This document shows, one piece after another, positions 38,466 to 46,314 of a stretch of 64,000 bases of DNA. A program made the position numbers and the translations under genes. The stretch spans positions 62,001 through 126,000 of the forward strand of contig PHAR01000009.1 in NCBI GenBank assembly GCA_002840405.1. Direction: 5' to 3'. Source of the stretch: Deltaproteobacteria bacterium HGW-Deltaproteobacteria-8. GTDB taxonomy: Bacteria; Desulfobacterota; Desulfovibrionia; Desulfovibrionales; Desulfovibrionaceae. How positions within the stretch are numbered: position 1 is the first letter of the stretch; the number at the start of each line of letters is the position of its first letter. The notes under the pieces were generated by a model. That model was not told the DNA's origin and searched no databases. It was given only the letters and a program-made list of their open reading frames with translations.

Positions 38466-39167
38466 CTAGCGGAAAAAACGCACCGCGCCCACCCACAGCG
38501 TGCCCGCTCCAGGCTCGGTGCGCCGCCCGTCCACGCCGATGCGGATGGCCTCCACGCTGTCCGGCCGGAGCACCAGGTCGCCCGGGTCCAGCCCGGCGCG
38601 GCGGGCCTCGGCGGGCCAGGCAGGGTCTGCCGCCAGGTGCCGGAAGGGCAAATGCAGCACCTTCCACTGCGTGCCGACGTGGAAGGTTCCGAAGAAGCGG
38701 TCCTGGGACTTGCGGCCGTCGGGGTTGGAGGTGGTGATGTAGAGGACCGCGGCCACGGGCCGGCTGGCGCGCACCGCGAACTCGATGCCGCGCGAGCGGT
38801 AGTGGCTCTGCCGGACGCTGGTGCCGATGCAGGCGCAGTCCTCGGCCTGGGCGGCCAGGGTGAAGTCGATGCGGAAGGCCCCACCGCTGTTTTGGACCGC
38901 AGCCTGGCCCGGCGGCGCGGCCTGGGCGTCCAGGCTGACCGCAAAGGCCAGCGGTCCGGAATCCCGGCGCGCCAGCGGCCAGGCCGGATCGCCCGGCGCC
39001 ACGGCGGCGTTGTGCGCGGCCACGGGCGCAAGGTCCGACTCCTGCGGCGGGGCCGCCACGGCCGGAGCGTGGAGCGCGAGCGCCAGCAGCCAGAGAAGCG
39101 GCACGAGCAGAAGCGGCAAAGGGGAGAGCGGCAAAGAGAAGAACGATGGAAGAGACGGTCGGCGCAC
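38466..39167 (-). CDS. Exported hypothetical protein, possible carbohydrate-binding-like beta domain
   Basis: A 233-residue protein that I do not recognise. The start is uncertain: a GTG at 39167 just after CTGGGGGGCTT seems best and gives a signal peptide (SLPLSPLPLLLVPLLWLLAL, then APAVAAPP). Upstream ATG starts fall in or before the terminator of the TSUP gene. The mature part looks like a beta-sandwich (FAVSLDAQAAPP, IDFTLAAQAED, VAAVLYITTSNPDGR, FFGTFHVGTQWKVLHLPFRHL, EAIRIGVDGRR, LWVGAVRFFR), a pattern seen in galactose-binding or CIA30-like domains. It is probably periplasmic or cell-surface. It stands between two terminators and is thus its own unit. Confidence 0.65.
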   Translation of the reverse strand: MRRPSLPSFFSLPLSPLPLLLVPLLWLLALALHAPAVAAPPQESDLAPVAAHNAAVAPGDPAWPLARRDSGPLAFAVSLDAQAAPPGQAAVQNSGGAFRIDFTLAAQAEDCACIGTSVRQSHYRSRGIEFAVRASRPVAAVLYITTSNPDGRKSQDRFFGTFHVGTQWKVLHLPFRHLAADPAWPAEARRAGLDPGDLVLRPDSVEAIRIGVDGRRTEPGAGTLWVGAVRFFR

Positions 39168-39263
39168 AAGCCCCCCAGAAATCACGGACAAAATCACGTA
39201 CAAAAGATCGGAACGTCCCAGCACATAGCCCAGACCGCGCCGCGGCTCAAGGCCCAGGTGCCA

Positions 39264-39303
39264 CAAAAAGGAACAGCCCCCGCTGGAGGTTGCGGAGGCT
39301 GTT
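39264..39303 (-). terminator. Rho-independent terminator of the TSUP gene
   Basis: On the minus strand a 12-bp stem (AACAGCCTCCGC at 39303-39292 with GCGGGGGCTGTT at 39283-39272, one G-T pair) is followed by CCTTTTTG. Confidence 0.85.
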
Positions 39304-39335
39304 GAACGGGCGGCTTACGGCCCGCGGCCCGCGGC

Positions 39336-40310
39336 TCAGACGAAGAAATCGCGCACGTACTTGAGGGCCAAAAACACAATGAGGATGGAGAGCATCCACT
39401 TGATATAGCGCGCCGGCACATGCTTCTGGCAGCGCGCACCCAGGTACATGCCTGCCATGCCGCCGATGCCGAAGAGGAAACCCAGAAGCCAGTCCGGGGC
39501 GATGGACATGCTCGGGTAGAAGGGCGCGATGGACTGGTAGAAGGCCACGCCGGCGATGGAGGTGATGAAGGTGCCCATGAGCGCCGCCCCGGCCACGGTG
39601 TATACCGGCAGGCCGAAGAAGGACACGAAGAAGGGCGCGATGATGGCCCCGCCGCCGATGCCGTAGACCCCGCCCACGATGCCCACGATGAAGCTCAGGG
39701 ACAGGATGCCGAAGGTCGGCACCTCGTAGGTCTCGCCATAGAACTCGTAGGCGATGCGGGTGGTGGTGAAGCGCACCACGCGCACGGATTCCAGCTTCTC
39801 GCCAACGGCCTCGCTCTGCTTGGCCTTCTCGCGGAAGCGCGCCACCTGCTCCTGGAAGCGCTTCTCCGCAGCCTGGGCCGAGGTGAGCCCGGTCGGATTC
39901 TTGGGGCCCCGCAACTGCTTGATGAGGTCCTTGGCCATGCGCACCCCGATGTACAGGAGCACCATTGCGGCGAAGAGCTTGAAGTTCTTGGCATCCGGCA
40001 GGTACTGCACGCGGACGATGGCCCCGATGAACACGCCGGGCAGCGTGCCCACGATGACCACCCAGGTCAGCGGCCAGACCATGCGGCCTTCCTTGATGTA
40101 GCGCCAGACGCCGCTCGGGATGGCCACAATGTTGTAGAACTGGTTGGTGGAGCTCACCGAGGGGTTGACGTAGCCGAGCACGCTCATCTGGAAGGGCAGG
40201 AGCAGAAACGCCCCGGACACCCCGCCCATGGACGTGAAGAAGGAGATGACCAGCGACACCAGCGGCGGAACCCAGGGCTGAACCTCAATGCCTGCGACGG
40301 TAAAGAGCAT
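39336..40310 (-). CDS. TSUP (TauE/SafE) family anion exporter
   Basis: A 324-residue membrane protein with the two repeated halves of the TauE/SafE fold (SFFTSMGGVSGAFLLLPFQM in the first and FIVGIVGGVYGIGGGAIIAPFF in the second) and about 75 hydrophilic residues between them. TSUP proteins move sulfite, sulfoacetate, taurine-derived or other anions. Here the divergent neighbour is a TunR-type regulator; in sulfate reducers one branch of that family represses TSUP genes that are thought to export or exclude tungstate and molybdate. A 28-bp inverted repeat lies 52 bases upstream of the ATG. CAGGAGG gives the ribosome binding site. The physiological substrate is inferred. Confidence 0.88.
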   Translation of the reverse strand: MLFTVAGIEVQPWVPPLVSLVISFFTSMGGVSGAFLLLPFQMSVLGYVNPSVSSTNQFYNIVAIPSGVWRYIKEGRMVWPLTWVVIVGTLPGVFIGAIVRVQYLPDAKNFKLFAAMVLLYIGVRMAKDLIKQLRGPKNPTGLTSAQAAEKRFQEQVARFREKAKQSEAVGEKLESVRVVRFTTTRIAYEFYGETYEVPTFGILSLSFIVGIVGGVYGIGGGAIIAPFFVSFFGLPVYTVAGAALMGTFITSIAGVAFYQSIAPFYPSMSIAPDWLLGFLFGIGGMAGMYLGARCQKHVPARYIKWMLSILIVFLALKYVRDFFV

Positions 40311-40361
40311 GGCGGCCTCCTGTGTGGCGGGCCTGGCCTCGCGCCTCCCGCCTTGGATTGC

Positions 40362-40389
40362 TGTCACGAAATATACAATTTGCGTGAGA
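40362..40389. promoter_or_regulatory. Candidate TunR operator
   Basis: An imperfect inverted repeat of 28 bp: TGTCACGAAATA (40362-40373), a 4-base spacer and ATTTGCGTGAGA (40378-40389). Eight of twelve arm positions are symmetric, centred on TCACG/CGTGA. The size and two-arm layout fit the roughly 30-bp sites reported for TunR proteins and the arm geometry of Xer recombinase sites. On the minus strand a TATATT lies within it, so a bound protein would block the TSUP promoter. Confidence 0.6.
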
Positions 40390-40458
40390 CAAAAATACCG
40401 CCTGTCAACAGAAATGTCACCATCTTTTTTACCAGCGCTGCAGATTTTTCGCCACCCC

Positions 40459-40487
40459 TTGGCAGCAGCCGGGTTTGGCCGTATGCT
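40459..40487 (+). promoter_or_regulatory. Promoter of tunR
   Basis: TTGGCA (40459-40464) and TATGCT (40482-40487) are 17 bases apart, 53 bases upstream of the tunR start. This is a good sigma-70-type pair found by eye. Confidence 0.5.
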
Positions 40488-40540
40488 GGGGCTGATAATA
40501 CGCGCCAAAAGGCGCGCCGCAAGACGAAACGGAGGGTCGG

Positions 40541-41611
40541 ATGGGCAAGACGGCACGACACGGCGCAACCGCGACACCCGGCCAGGGCCAACGCGGCCTG
40601 GAGCCGGCACAGCTCTCCGCCCTGGAGCAGGCCTTCCGGGACTGGGTTGCCGCCTCGCGCCGCCAGGCCGACCGCCTCTCGCGCCAACGGCTGTGGCTCA
40701 TCTTTCTGCTGCTGCGCTCCACCGGCGCGCGCCTGGGCGAGGTCCTGGCCCTGGACCCCGGCCGCGACCTGGACCTTGAGCCGACGCGGACCCTGGTCCG
40801 GTTCCGGTCAAACGGCGGGGACCGCGAGGTGCCCCTGCCGGCCGACGTGGCCGAGGAGCTGCGCGTCGCCCTGGCCGACCCGGCCCTGCTGGGCAGCCTG
40901 GGGGACGACCTGTCTCGGCTCTTCGACATGGACCAGGGCCACGTGCGCCGCAAATTCTACGAGCGCGCGCTGGAAGCGGGCATCCCGCGCGAGCTGGCCA
41001 GCCCCAGCGTGCTCCGGCGTTCCCTGGCGCGCAAGCTGGTGCGCCAGGACGTGCCCCTGCCCGTGGTCCAGCGCATGCTCGGCCAGTCCTCGGCCAACCT
41101 GACCGCCGCCTTCTGCGACTACTCCGAGGACGAGGCCGGGCTTATCGTGGAGGAGTACCTGAGGCGCGAGGAGCGGCGCAAGACCAGCGCGCGCAACCGT
41201 TTCGCCGGGCAGATCACGCGGGTCCTGCGCGGACCCGTTGTCAGCGAGATCGAGCTGACCAGCCTGGGCGGCTTCAAGGTCTACAGCGTGGTCACCCTGG
41301 ACTCCGTGGAGCGCCTGGGCATCCGGCCCGGGGTGCTGGCCACGGCGGACATCAAGGCCCCCTGGGTGCAGGTCACGGCCGGAGCCGACGAGCCGGTGTG
41401 CACCGCCGCCAACCGCTATCCGGGCGTGGTGCGCCGGGTGCTGGCCCACGCGGACGAGCCTGTGGCCGCAGAGGTGGTGGCCGAGCTGGCCGACGGCACG
41501 CGCATGGCCGCCGTCATCACCGCCGAGAGCGCGCGCCGCCTGGGCCTCAAGGAAGGCGCGCCGGTGTGGGTCTCCTTTGGGGCGTTCTCGGTCATTTTGA
41601 ACTTCGGCTGA
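40541..41611 (+). CDS. tunR: TunR-type oxyanion-responsive regulator: recombinase fold fused to two TOBE domains
   Basis: A 356-residue protein. Residues 25-195 have the tyrosine-recombinase (XerC/XerD) catalytic fold, but the active site is dismantled. Arg64 (TGARLGE) and Arg159 remain, while the box II His positions are Ser156 and Arg160, the LGHSS His is Gln182, and the nucleophilic Tyr position is Phe191. Residues about 208-270 and 287-356 are two TOBE/Mop domains (SLGGFKVYSVVTLDSVERL and DGTRMAAVITAESARRLGL), the molybdate/tungstate-binding modules of ModE. This is the TunR architecture known from sulfate-reducing bacteria: a transcription factor descended from a site-specific recombinase. 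It is divergent from a TSUP exporter, which it probably represses. CGGAGG lies before the ATG. Confidence 0.88.
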   Translation: MGKTARHGATATPGQGQRGLEPAQLSALEQAFRDWVAASRRQADRLSRQRLWLIFLLLRSTGARLGEVLALDPGRDLDLEPTRTLVRFRSNGGDREVPLPADVAEELRVALADPALLGSLGDDLSRLFDMDQGHVRRKFYERALEAGIPRELASPSVLRRSLARKLVRQDVPLPVVQRMLGQSSANLTAAFCDYSEDEAGLIVEEYLRREERRKTSARNRFAGQITRVLRGPVVSEIELTSLGGFKVYSVVTLDSVERLGIRPGVLATADIKAPWVQVTAGADEPVCTAANRYPGVVRRVLAHADEPVAAEVVAELADGTRMAAVITAESARRLGLKEGAPVWVSFGAFSVILNFG

Positions 41612-41637
41612 CGCAGGCAACCCTGCGGGGAGGGCGC

Positions 41638-42678
41638 ATGGTCGAGGGAAACACCCACGAGGCACGGCTCTGGAAGCCACTCAAGGACAATGTCGCCCAG
41701 TGCCGCCTGTGCAGCCATTTCTGCATCATCGACCCCGGAGCGCGCGGCAAGTGCGGCGTGCGCGAGAATCGCCAAGGCACGCTTTTCACCCTGGTCTACG
41801 GCCTGCCAGCAGCGGTCAACGTGGACCCGGTGGAGAAGAAGCCGCTGTACCATTTCCTGCCCGGCACGCGCACCTTCTCGCTGGGCACCATGGGCTGCAA
41901 CATGAGCTGCACCTTCTGCCAGAACGCCTCGCTCTCGCAGCCCCCGCGCCTGGGCGGGCGCATCACCGGGCATCTGGCCTCCCCGGCCGATCTGGTGGCC
42001 GCAGCCCTGGACAGCGGCTGCCAGAGCATCTCCTACACCTACTCCGAGCCCACCATCTTCTTCGAGCTGGTGGAGGACACGGCGCGCCTGGCGCAGGCCC
42101 GTGGCCTCAAGAACATCCTGGTGACCAACGGGTTCATGAGCCCGGACTGCCTGGACGCCCTGGGTCCGGCCCCTTCGGGGCTCATCCAGGCCGCCAACGT
42201 TGACTTGAAGGCCTTCAGCGAAGGCTTCTACCAGGAGCGCTGCGGGGCCAGGCTCGCGCCGGTGCTGGCCAACCTCAAGCACATGCGCGGGCTCGGCTGG
42301 TGGATCGAGGTCACCACCCTGCTCATCCCCGGGTTGAACGACGCCCCGGCCGAGCTGGCGGACCTGGCCGCCTTCATCAGCACAGAGCTGGGGCCGGACA
42401 CGCCCTGGCACCTCTCGCGCTTCCACCCGGACTACAAGCTCACGGACCGGCCCGTGACCCCGCACGAGACGCTGCTGGCCGCGCGGCAGGCCGGGCGCGA
42501 CGCCGGCCTGCGCTTCGTGTACATCGGCAACGCCTCCGGCCCAGGCTTCGGCGACACCTTCTGCCCGGCCTGCCAGGCCGTGGTCGTGAGCCGCGAGGGT
42601 TTTCAGGCCAAGGACGGCGGGCTGCTGAACGGGGCGTGCAGGGCCTGCGGCCAGGGCCTGCCCGGGGTCTGGGCCTGA
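41638..42678 (+). CDS. amrS: AmmeMemoRadiSam-system radical SAM enzyme
   Basis: A 346-residue radical SAM enzyme. The 4Fe-4S motif is CNMSCTFC (CxxxCxxC) in GTMGCNMSCTFCQNASLSQ. A characteristic Cys-rich N-terminal segment (CRLCSHFCIIDPGARGKCGVR) precedes it, and a CPAC/CRAC pair sits near the C-terminus. The family is similar to pyruvate-formate-lyase activating enzymes, and in many genomes AmrS is found with the AMMECR1 and Memo proteins; neither partner is next to it here. The function of the system is not established, and glycyl-radical activation is a homology-based guess. GGGGAGG precedes the ATG. It starts 26 bases after tunR. Confidence 0.88.
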   Translation: MVEGNTHEARLWKPLKDNVAQCRLCSHFCIIDPGARGKCGVRENRQGTLFTLVYGLPAAVNVDPVEKKPLYHFLPGTRTFSLGTMGCNMSCTFCQNASLSQPPRLGGRITGHLASPADLVAAALDSGCQSISYTYSEPTIFFELVEDTARLAQARGLKNILVTNGFMSPDCLDALGPAPSGLIQAANVDLKAFSEGFYQERCGARLAPVLANLKHMRGLGWWIEVTTLLIPGLNDAPAELADLAAFISTELGPDTPWHLSRFHPDYKLTDRPVTPHETLLAARQAGRDAGLRFVYIGNASGPGFGDTFCPACQAVVVSREGFQAKDGGLLNGACRACGQGLPGVWA

Positions 42679-42756
42679 GACGGGCATACCGCCGCCCGCA
42701 CCTCGGCTTGCGGCCCCGGCTTGCAGACTCGCCCGCCGCCGGGTATGGTCCTGCCT

Positions 42757-44040
42757 ATGGCCACCACTAAACACATCCAGCCCACCCTCGTCTTTGCCGA
42801 CGAGGCCGGCAACATCTACGACCACCCCGACCTGCTCATGCTCTGCCGCCGAGGCACCGAGCTCACCCTGCCCCGGCCGGACGAGCTGATGCCCCTGCCC
42901 GAGGGCAGCGAATTTTTCCTGCTGCCGGGGCGCGGGGCGCTCGGCTTCGACCCGGAGACGGGCGAGGTGGAGGAGCTGGAGGAACTGGCCGTGGCCGTGT
43001 TCGCAAGCCCGGCGCACACCCTCTCGGCCCTGGCCGCCTACACCAAGCGGCCCGGCGCACCGACGCTGCCGCTCTTTGCCTACGGAGCCGTGGGCTTTGC
43101 CGAGGGCCGCTTCTGGGTCTGCGCCAAGAAGGTCGACCAGGACCGCAGGCAGGTCTTTGAGGGCATCCCGCGCGAGCGCATCGAGAACGGGGCGCGCAAG
43201 CTGCTCACAGAGCTGCCGGGCAACCGCCTGGTGCGCCACCTCACCGGCTGCGCCCTGACCTACGGCTGCCCTGCCGCCAAGAACCTCGCTTTGGGGCGCT
43301 TCGAGGCCCCGCTGCCGACCTCGCGCACATGCAACGCCCGCTGCGTGGGCTGCATCTCGCTCCAGCCCGAGGAATCCGGGTTCCCGTCCACCCAGAACCG
43401 CATCGCCTTCGCGCCCACGGAGAAGGAGATCTGCGAGGTCATGCAGTACCACCAGCGCAAGGAGAAGCACCCCATTTACTCCTTCGGCCAGGGCTGCGAG
43501 GGCGAACCGCTCACCGAGGCCGCGCGCATCGGCAAGTCCGTGACCCAGTTCCGGAAAGCCGGGGGCAAGGGCACGGTGAACATCAACACCAACGCCAGCC
43601 TGCCCGGCACCCTCCCGGACCTCGCAGCGGCGGGCGTCAACTCCATCCGCGTGAGCCTGAACAGCGCGCGGCAAGTCCCCTATGACATCTACCACCGCCC
43701 CAACGGCTACGCCTTCGCCGACGTGCTGGAGTCCATCCGCACGGCCAAGGGCCTGGGGCTTTTCGTGTCGCTGAACCTGCTCTACTTCCCCGGCCTCACG
43801 GACTGCGAGGCCGAGTGGGATGCGCTCTCGGACCTGGTGGCGGACACGAAGCTCGACTTCATCCAGCTGCGCAACCTGAACCTGGACCCCGAGCTGTACC
43901 TGGGCCTGATGAAGGGCGTGGACTTCGGCCCGTGCATGGGCCTGGCGAACTTTTTGAAGCGCCTGAAGAAGACCAACCCCTGGCTGGGCTTCGGCTACTT
44001 CAATCCGTACCTGGACCCGGACAGGGTCACGGGCGCCTAG
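42757..44040 (+). CDS. Radical SAM protein of unknown function with a large N-terminal extension
   Basis: A 427-residue protein. The 4Fe-4S motif is CNARCVGC (in SRTCNARCVGCIS), about 190 residues from the start, later than in most radical SAM enzymes. The N-terminal 180 residues (LVFADEAGNIYDHPDL, acidic stretch EVEELEELAVAVF) form an extra domain I do not recognise, with a Cys-bearing GCALTYGCPAAKNLALG just before the SAM barrel. The barrel has the GCEGEPL and NINTNASLPG motifs that bind SAM. I chose the ATG at 42757; an ATG four codons earlier (42745) is equally possible, and neither has a clear ribosome binding site. It probably follows amrS in one transcript (78 bases apart). The substrate is unknown. 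Confidence 0.83.
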   Translation: MATTKHIQPTLVFADEAGNIYDHPDLLMLCRRGTELTLPRPDELMPLPEGSEFFLLPGRGALGFDPETGEVEELEELAVAVFASPAHTLSALAAYTKRPGAPTLPLFAYGAVGFAEGRFWVCAKKVDQDRRQVFEGIPRERIENGARKLLTELPGNRLVRHLTGCALTYGCPAAKNLALGRFEAPLPTSRTCNARCVGCISLQPEESGFPSTQNRIAFAPTEKEICEVMQYHQRKEKHPIYSFGQGCEGEPLTEAARIGKSVTQFRKAGGKGTVNINTNASLPGTLPDLAAAGVNSIRVSLNSARQVPYDIYHRPNGYAFADVLESIRTAKGLGLFVSLNLLYFPGLTDCEAEWDALSDLVADTKLDFIQLRNLNLDPELYLGLMKGVDFGPCMGLANFLKRLKKTNPWLGFGYFNPYLDPDRVTGA

Positions 44041-44071
44041 CCGCTGGGCTGAGGCAAGCCGGCAGCAACGG

Positions 44072-45055
44072 TCAGCAGCACCGCCCCGAGCCGCCGCCCG
44101 CTGGCGCGCCCTCCGGCAAGATGGGCAACAACTCCACCGGCAGTCGCACAGGCTCAGCCCCGCTCATGAGGTGCGCGCGCACCAGGTCCATGAACGCCAC
44201 GAGCGGCGGGGTCAGCCACTTGTCCTTGTGCCGCAGCATGAGCACCATCGTCTCAAGCGGCCCCCCTTCGTCCCAGGCCCAGGGCAGCACCGCCAGCCGC
44301 CCGGCAGCCACATCGGTGCGCACGGCCAGCTCCGGCAGGATGCTCACCCCCAGCCCATTCAGGACGCAGCCGCGCAAGGCCGCAGCGCTGGAAAACTCCA
44401 CCCCGGCGGCGAGCCCCACCCCGGCCTCGGAAAGCAGGTGCTCGAACATCTTGCGGTAGGAACAGTCCGCCGCAGAGAGCACCAGGGTCTCGCCCTGCAG
44501 GTCCTGCGGACCCACCGCTGAAAATCCGGCAAGCCGATGCCCCGGCGCGGCCACCAGCACCAGCTTCTCCACCCCCAGCGCCTCCACCACCAGATCGCCC
44601 GCGCGCACGCTGTCGGCCATGAGAAAGGCCAGGTCCGTGACGCCCTGGCGCAGGTCCTTGTCCAGGCCCTCCTGGGTGCAGGCCGTGAAGCGCAGGGCCA
44701 CATGCGGGAAACGCTCGCGGAAGGCGCGGATGATGCCGCCCAGCCGCCAGGCGCACAACGACTCCGGCACGCGCACCGTGAGCGAGCCGCGCGCCTCGCT
44801 TTCGCCCGCCACAAAGGCCCGGGCCTCGTCCTCCAGGTCCAGCAGCTTCACGGCAAAGGCGCGCAGACGCTCCCCGGCGCTGGTCAGGTCCACGCGGCGG
44901 CCCAGGCGCTCGAAAAGACGCACCCCCAGCTCGTCCTCCAGGGCCGCGATGCGCGCGGATACCGTGGACTGGGCCGCAAAGACCTCGGCCGCCGCCCGGT
45001 GGAAGCTCAAATGCCGCGCCACGGCCACAAAAGTCCGCAGATCCCGCAGTTCCAT
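44072..45055 (-). CDS. LysR-family transcriptional regulator
   Basis: A 327-residue LTTR: a winged helix-turn-helix at the N-terminus (MELRDLRTFVAVARHLSF, AAEVFAAQSTVSARIAALEDELG), a helical linker and a periplasmic-binding-type effector domain (about 90-300). The C-terminal tail ends with Gly/Cys-rich residues. It is divergent from the DGC-domain, C_GCAxxG_C_C and metallo-beta-lactamase genes and most likely controls them. Two ATCGCTGT direct repeats 17 bases apart lie between the divergent genes. The effector is not evident. Confidence 0.92.
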   Translation of the reverse strand: MELRDLRTFVAVARHLSFHRAAAEVFAAQSTVSARIAALEDELGVRLFERLGRRVDLTSAGERLRAFAVKLLDLEDEARAFVAGESEARGSLTVRVPESLCAWRLGGIIRAFRERFPHVALRFTACTQEGLDKDLRQGVTDLAFLMADSVRAGDLVVEALGVEKLVLVAAPGHRLAGFSAVGPQDLQGETLVLSAADCSYRKMFEHLLSEAGVGLAAGVEFSSAAALRGCVLNGLGVSILPELAVRTDVAAGRLAVLPWAWDEGGPLETMVLMLRHKDKWLTPPLVAFMDLVRAHLMSGAEPVRLPVELLPILPEGAPAGGGSGRCC

Positions 45056-45111
45056 GCCCTTCCCCCCCTTGCATTCCTGATCGCCAGCGCCGATTGGCCG
45101 CATCAAATATA

Positions 45112-45136
45112 ATCGCTGTACACGATTGATCGCTGT
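45112..45136. promoter_or_regulatory. Direct repeats in the LysR/DGC divergent region
   Basis: ATCGCTGT occurs at 45112-45119 and 45129-45136, a spacing of 17 bases. A LysR-type regulator could bind here. No clear T-N11-A palindrome was found, so this is a candidate only. Confidence 0.4.
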
Positions 45137-45185
45137 TCGTATCCAATTATTCAGATCGAAAGAGCATGTCAACGACATCAACAAC

Positions 45186-45213
45186 GGTCCCGCCAAGGTT
45201 TTCCGGCGGGGCC
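45186..45213 (+). promoter_or_regulatory. 5' leader hairpin of the DGC-protein gene
   Basis: GGTCCCGCC (45186-45194) pairs with GGCGGGGCC (45205-45213), with one G-T wobble. It ends just before the AAGGAGG ribosome binding site, so it may protect the mRNA or modulate translation. Confidence 0.45.
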
Positions 45214-45232
45214 ACAAACAAAGGAGGACGCC

Positions 45233-45622
45233 ATGTCCAACACCTGTTGCAGCGCAAAGCAGCCGCGCATGATCCTGGCCTGCTCCGGCGGCTCCAACGT
45301 GGGCCAGCTGACCAACCAGGCCGCAGTGGAGCTGACCCGGGAGGGCTTTGGCACAATGTTCTGCCTGGCCGGCCTGGGCGGCGGGATTCCAGGGATGGTC
45401 AAGGCCGCGCGCGATGCCGGACAGGTCACCGTGCTCGACGGCTGCGCCGTGGGCTGCGCCAAGGCCATCCTGGAACAGGCCGGACTGCCTTTGGGCGACT
45501 ACCTGGTGGTCACGGACCTGGGCATCGACAAGGTCGCCGGCAAGAATATGAACCCGCAGCTGACCATCCGCCCGGAAGAGGTGGAACGCGTGAAGCAGGC
45601 CGCGCGCCAGGCCCAATCTTAA
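45233..45622 (+). CDS. DGC-domain putative zinc-binding protein
   Basis: A 129-residue protein with a Cys-rich start (MSNTCCSAKQPR), LACSGGSNVGQLTNQAAVEL, CLAGLGGGIPGMV and the VLDGCAVGCA motif that names the DGC family. These cysteines probably bind a metal. Function is unknown; members often sit with redox or metal-stress genes. AAGGAGG stands before the ATG. It is followed 41 bases later by a C_GCAxxG_C_C gene; both are small Cys-rich proteins and likely co-transcribed from the LysR divergent region. Confidence 0.8.
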   Translation: MSNTCCSAKQPRMILACSGGSNVGQLTNQAAVELTREGFGTMFCLAGLGGGIPGMVKAARDAGQVTVLDGCAVGCAKAILEQAGLPLGDYLVVTDLGIDKVAGKNMNPQLTIRPEEVERVKQAARQAQS

Positions 45623-45663
45623 GGCCCCGCGCATTTCCAACCACTTACAACACGAGGAGAATC

Positions 45664-46188
45664 ATGATGAACAGAGAACAGGTGGAGCAGCGGACAACGG
45701 AACTGTTTCAGAGCGGGCTGCACTGCGCCGAGGCCGTGCTGGCCGCCGTGCTGGAGGGCCAGGGCGCAGACGCCGCCAGCTTCTCGCCGCGCGCGGCCTC
45801 GGCTTTTGGCGGCGGCGTTGGCCGTAGCAAGCAGTCGCTCTGCGGGGCGCTTTCCGGCGGGCTCATCGCCCTGGGGCTGCTTCAGGGCCGCGACACCCCG
45901 GACGACGACTGGGGAGCCGTGGCCGCAGCAGCCCAGGGCGTGCGCTCGCGCTTCGAGGCAAAGCACGGTTGCACCGACTGCGGCCAACTGTTGGAGCGCC
46001 TCGGGCCCCAGGAGGGCATGGACAAGTGCATCCGCCTGGCAGCCACCACCGCCGGGATGTTCCATGACGCCCTAGAAAGCACGGTCGACGCCGAGACCGC
46101 CGCAGCTTGCGGCTGCACGGCCATGAAGGCCCCCAGCCCAGACAAGGCCCTGGCCAAGCCCTCTGGCTGCGGCTGCGGCTGCGGGTAG
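45664..46188 (+). CDS. C_GCAxxG_C_C-family redox protein
   Basis: A 174-residue protein with the spaced cysteines that define the C_GCAxxG_C_C family: SGLHCAEAVL, SLCGALSGGLIALG, CTDCGQLL and MDKCIRLA. The C-terminus adds an unusual run ACGCTAMKAP ... SGCGCGCG that looks like an extra metal-binding tail, possibly for copper, zinc or an Fe-S cluster. Family members are thought to be redox-active but have no defined substrate. CGAGGAG precedes the ATG pair at 45664/45667. Second gene of the LysR-divergent set. Confidence 0.83.
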   Translation: MMNREQVEQRTTELFQSGLHCAEAVLAAVLEGQGADAASFSPRAASAFGGGVGRSKQSLCGALSGGLIALGLLQGRDTPDDDWGAVAAAAQGVRSRFEAKHGCTDCGQLLERLGPQEGMDKCIRLAATTAGMFHDALESTVDAETAAACGCTAMKAPSPDKALAKPSGCGCGCG

Positions 46189-46314
46189 CGGCCACGCCCT
46201 TCGCCCTCCCGGATGGACGCCATCGGAAATTTTGATTGGCGTCCTCCGGGCGCTCGGGGTAAGCAGACTCGCACACCTCAACGCGCAACCGCAACGCACA
46301 GCAAAGGAATGACC

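Noticed and set aside
40541-41611. Interpretation of the recombinase-fold gene as a phage integrase or mobile-element marker
   Set aside because: The nucleophile and His positions are lost, two TOBE domains are fused, and no attachment site, tRNA or phage gene is near.
41416-43695. 759-residue minus-strand frame across tunR, amrS and the next radical SAM gene
   Set aside because: It covers three convincing genes on the other strand and has low-complexity Ala/Gly/Gln composition.
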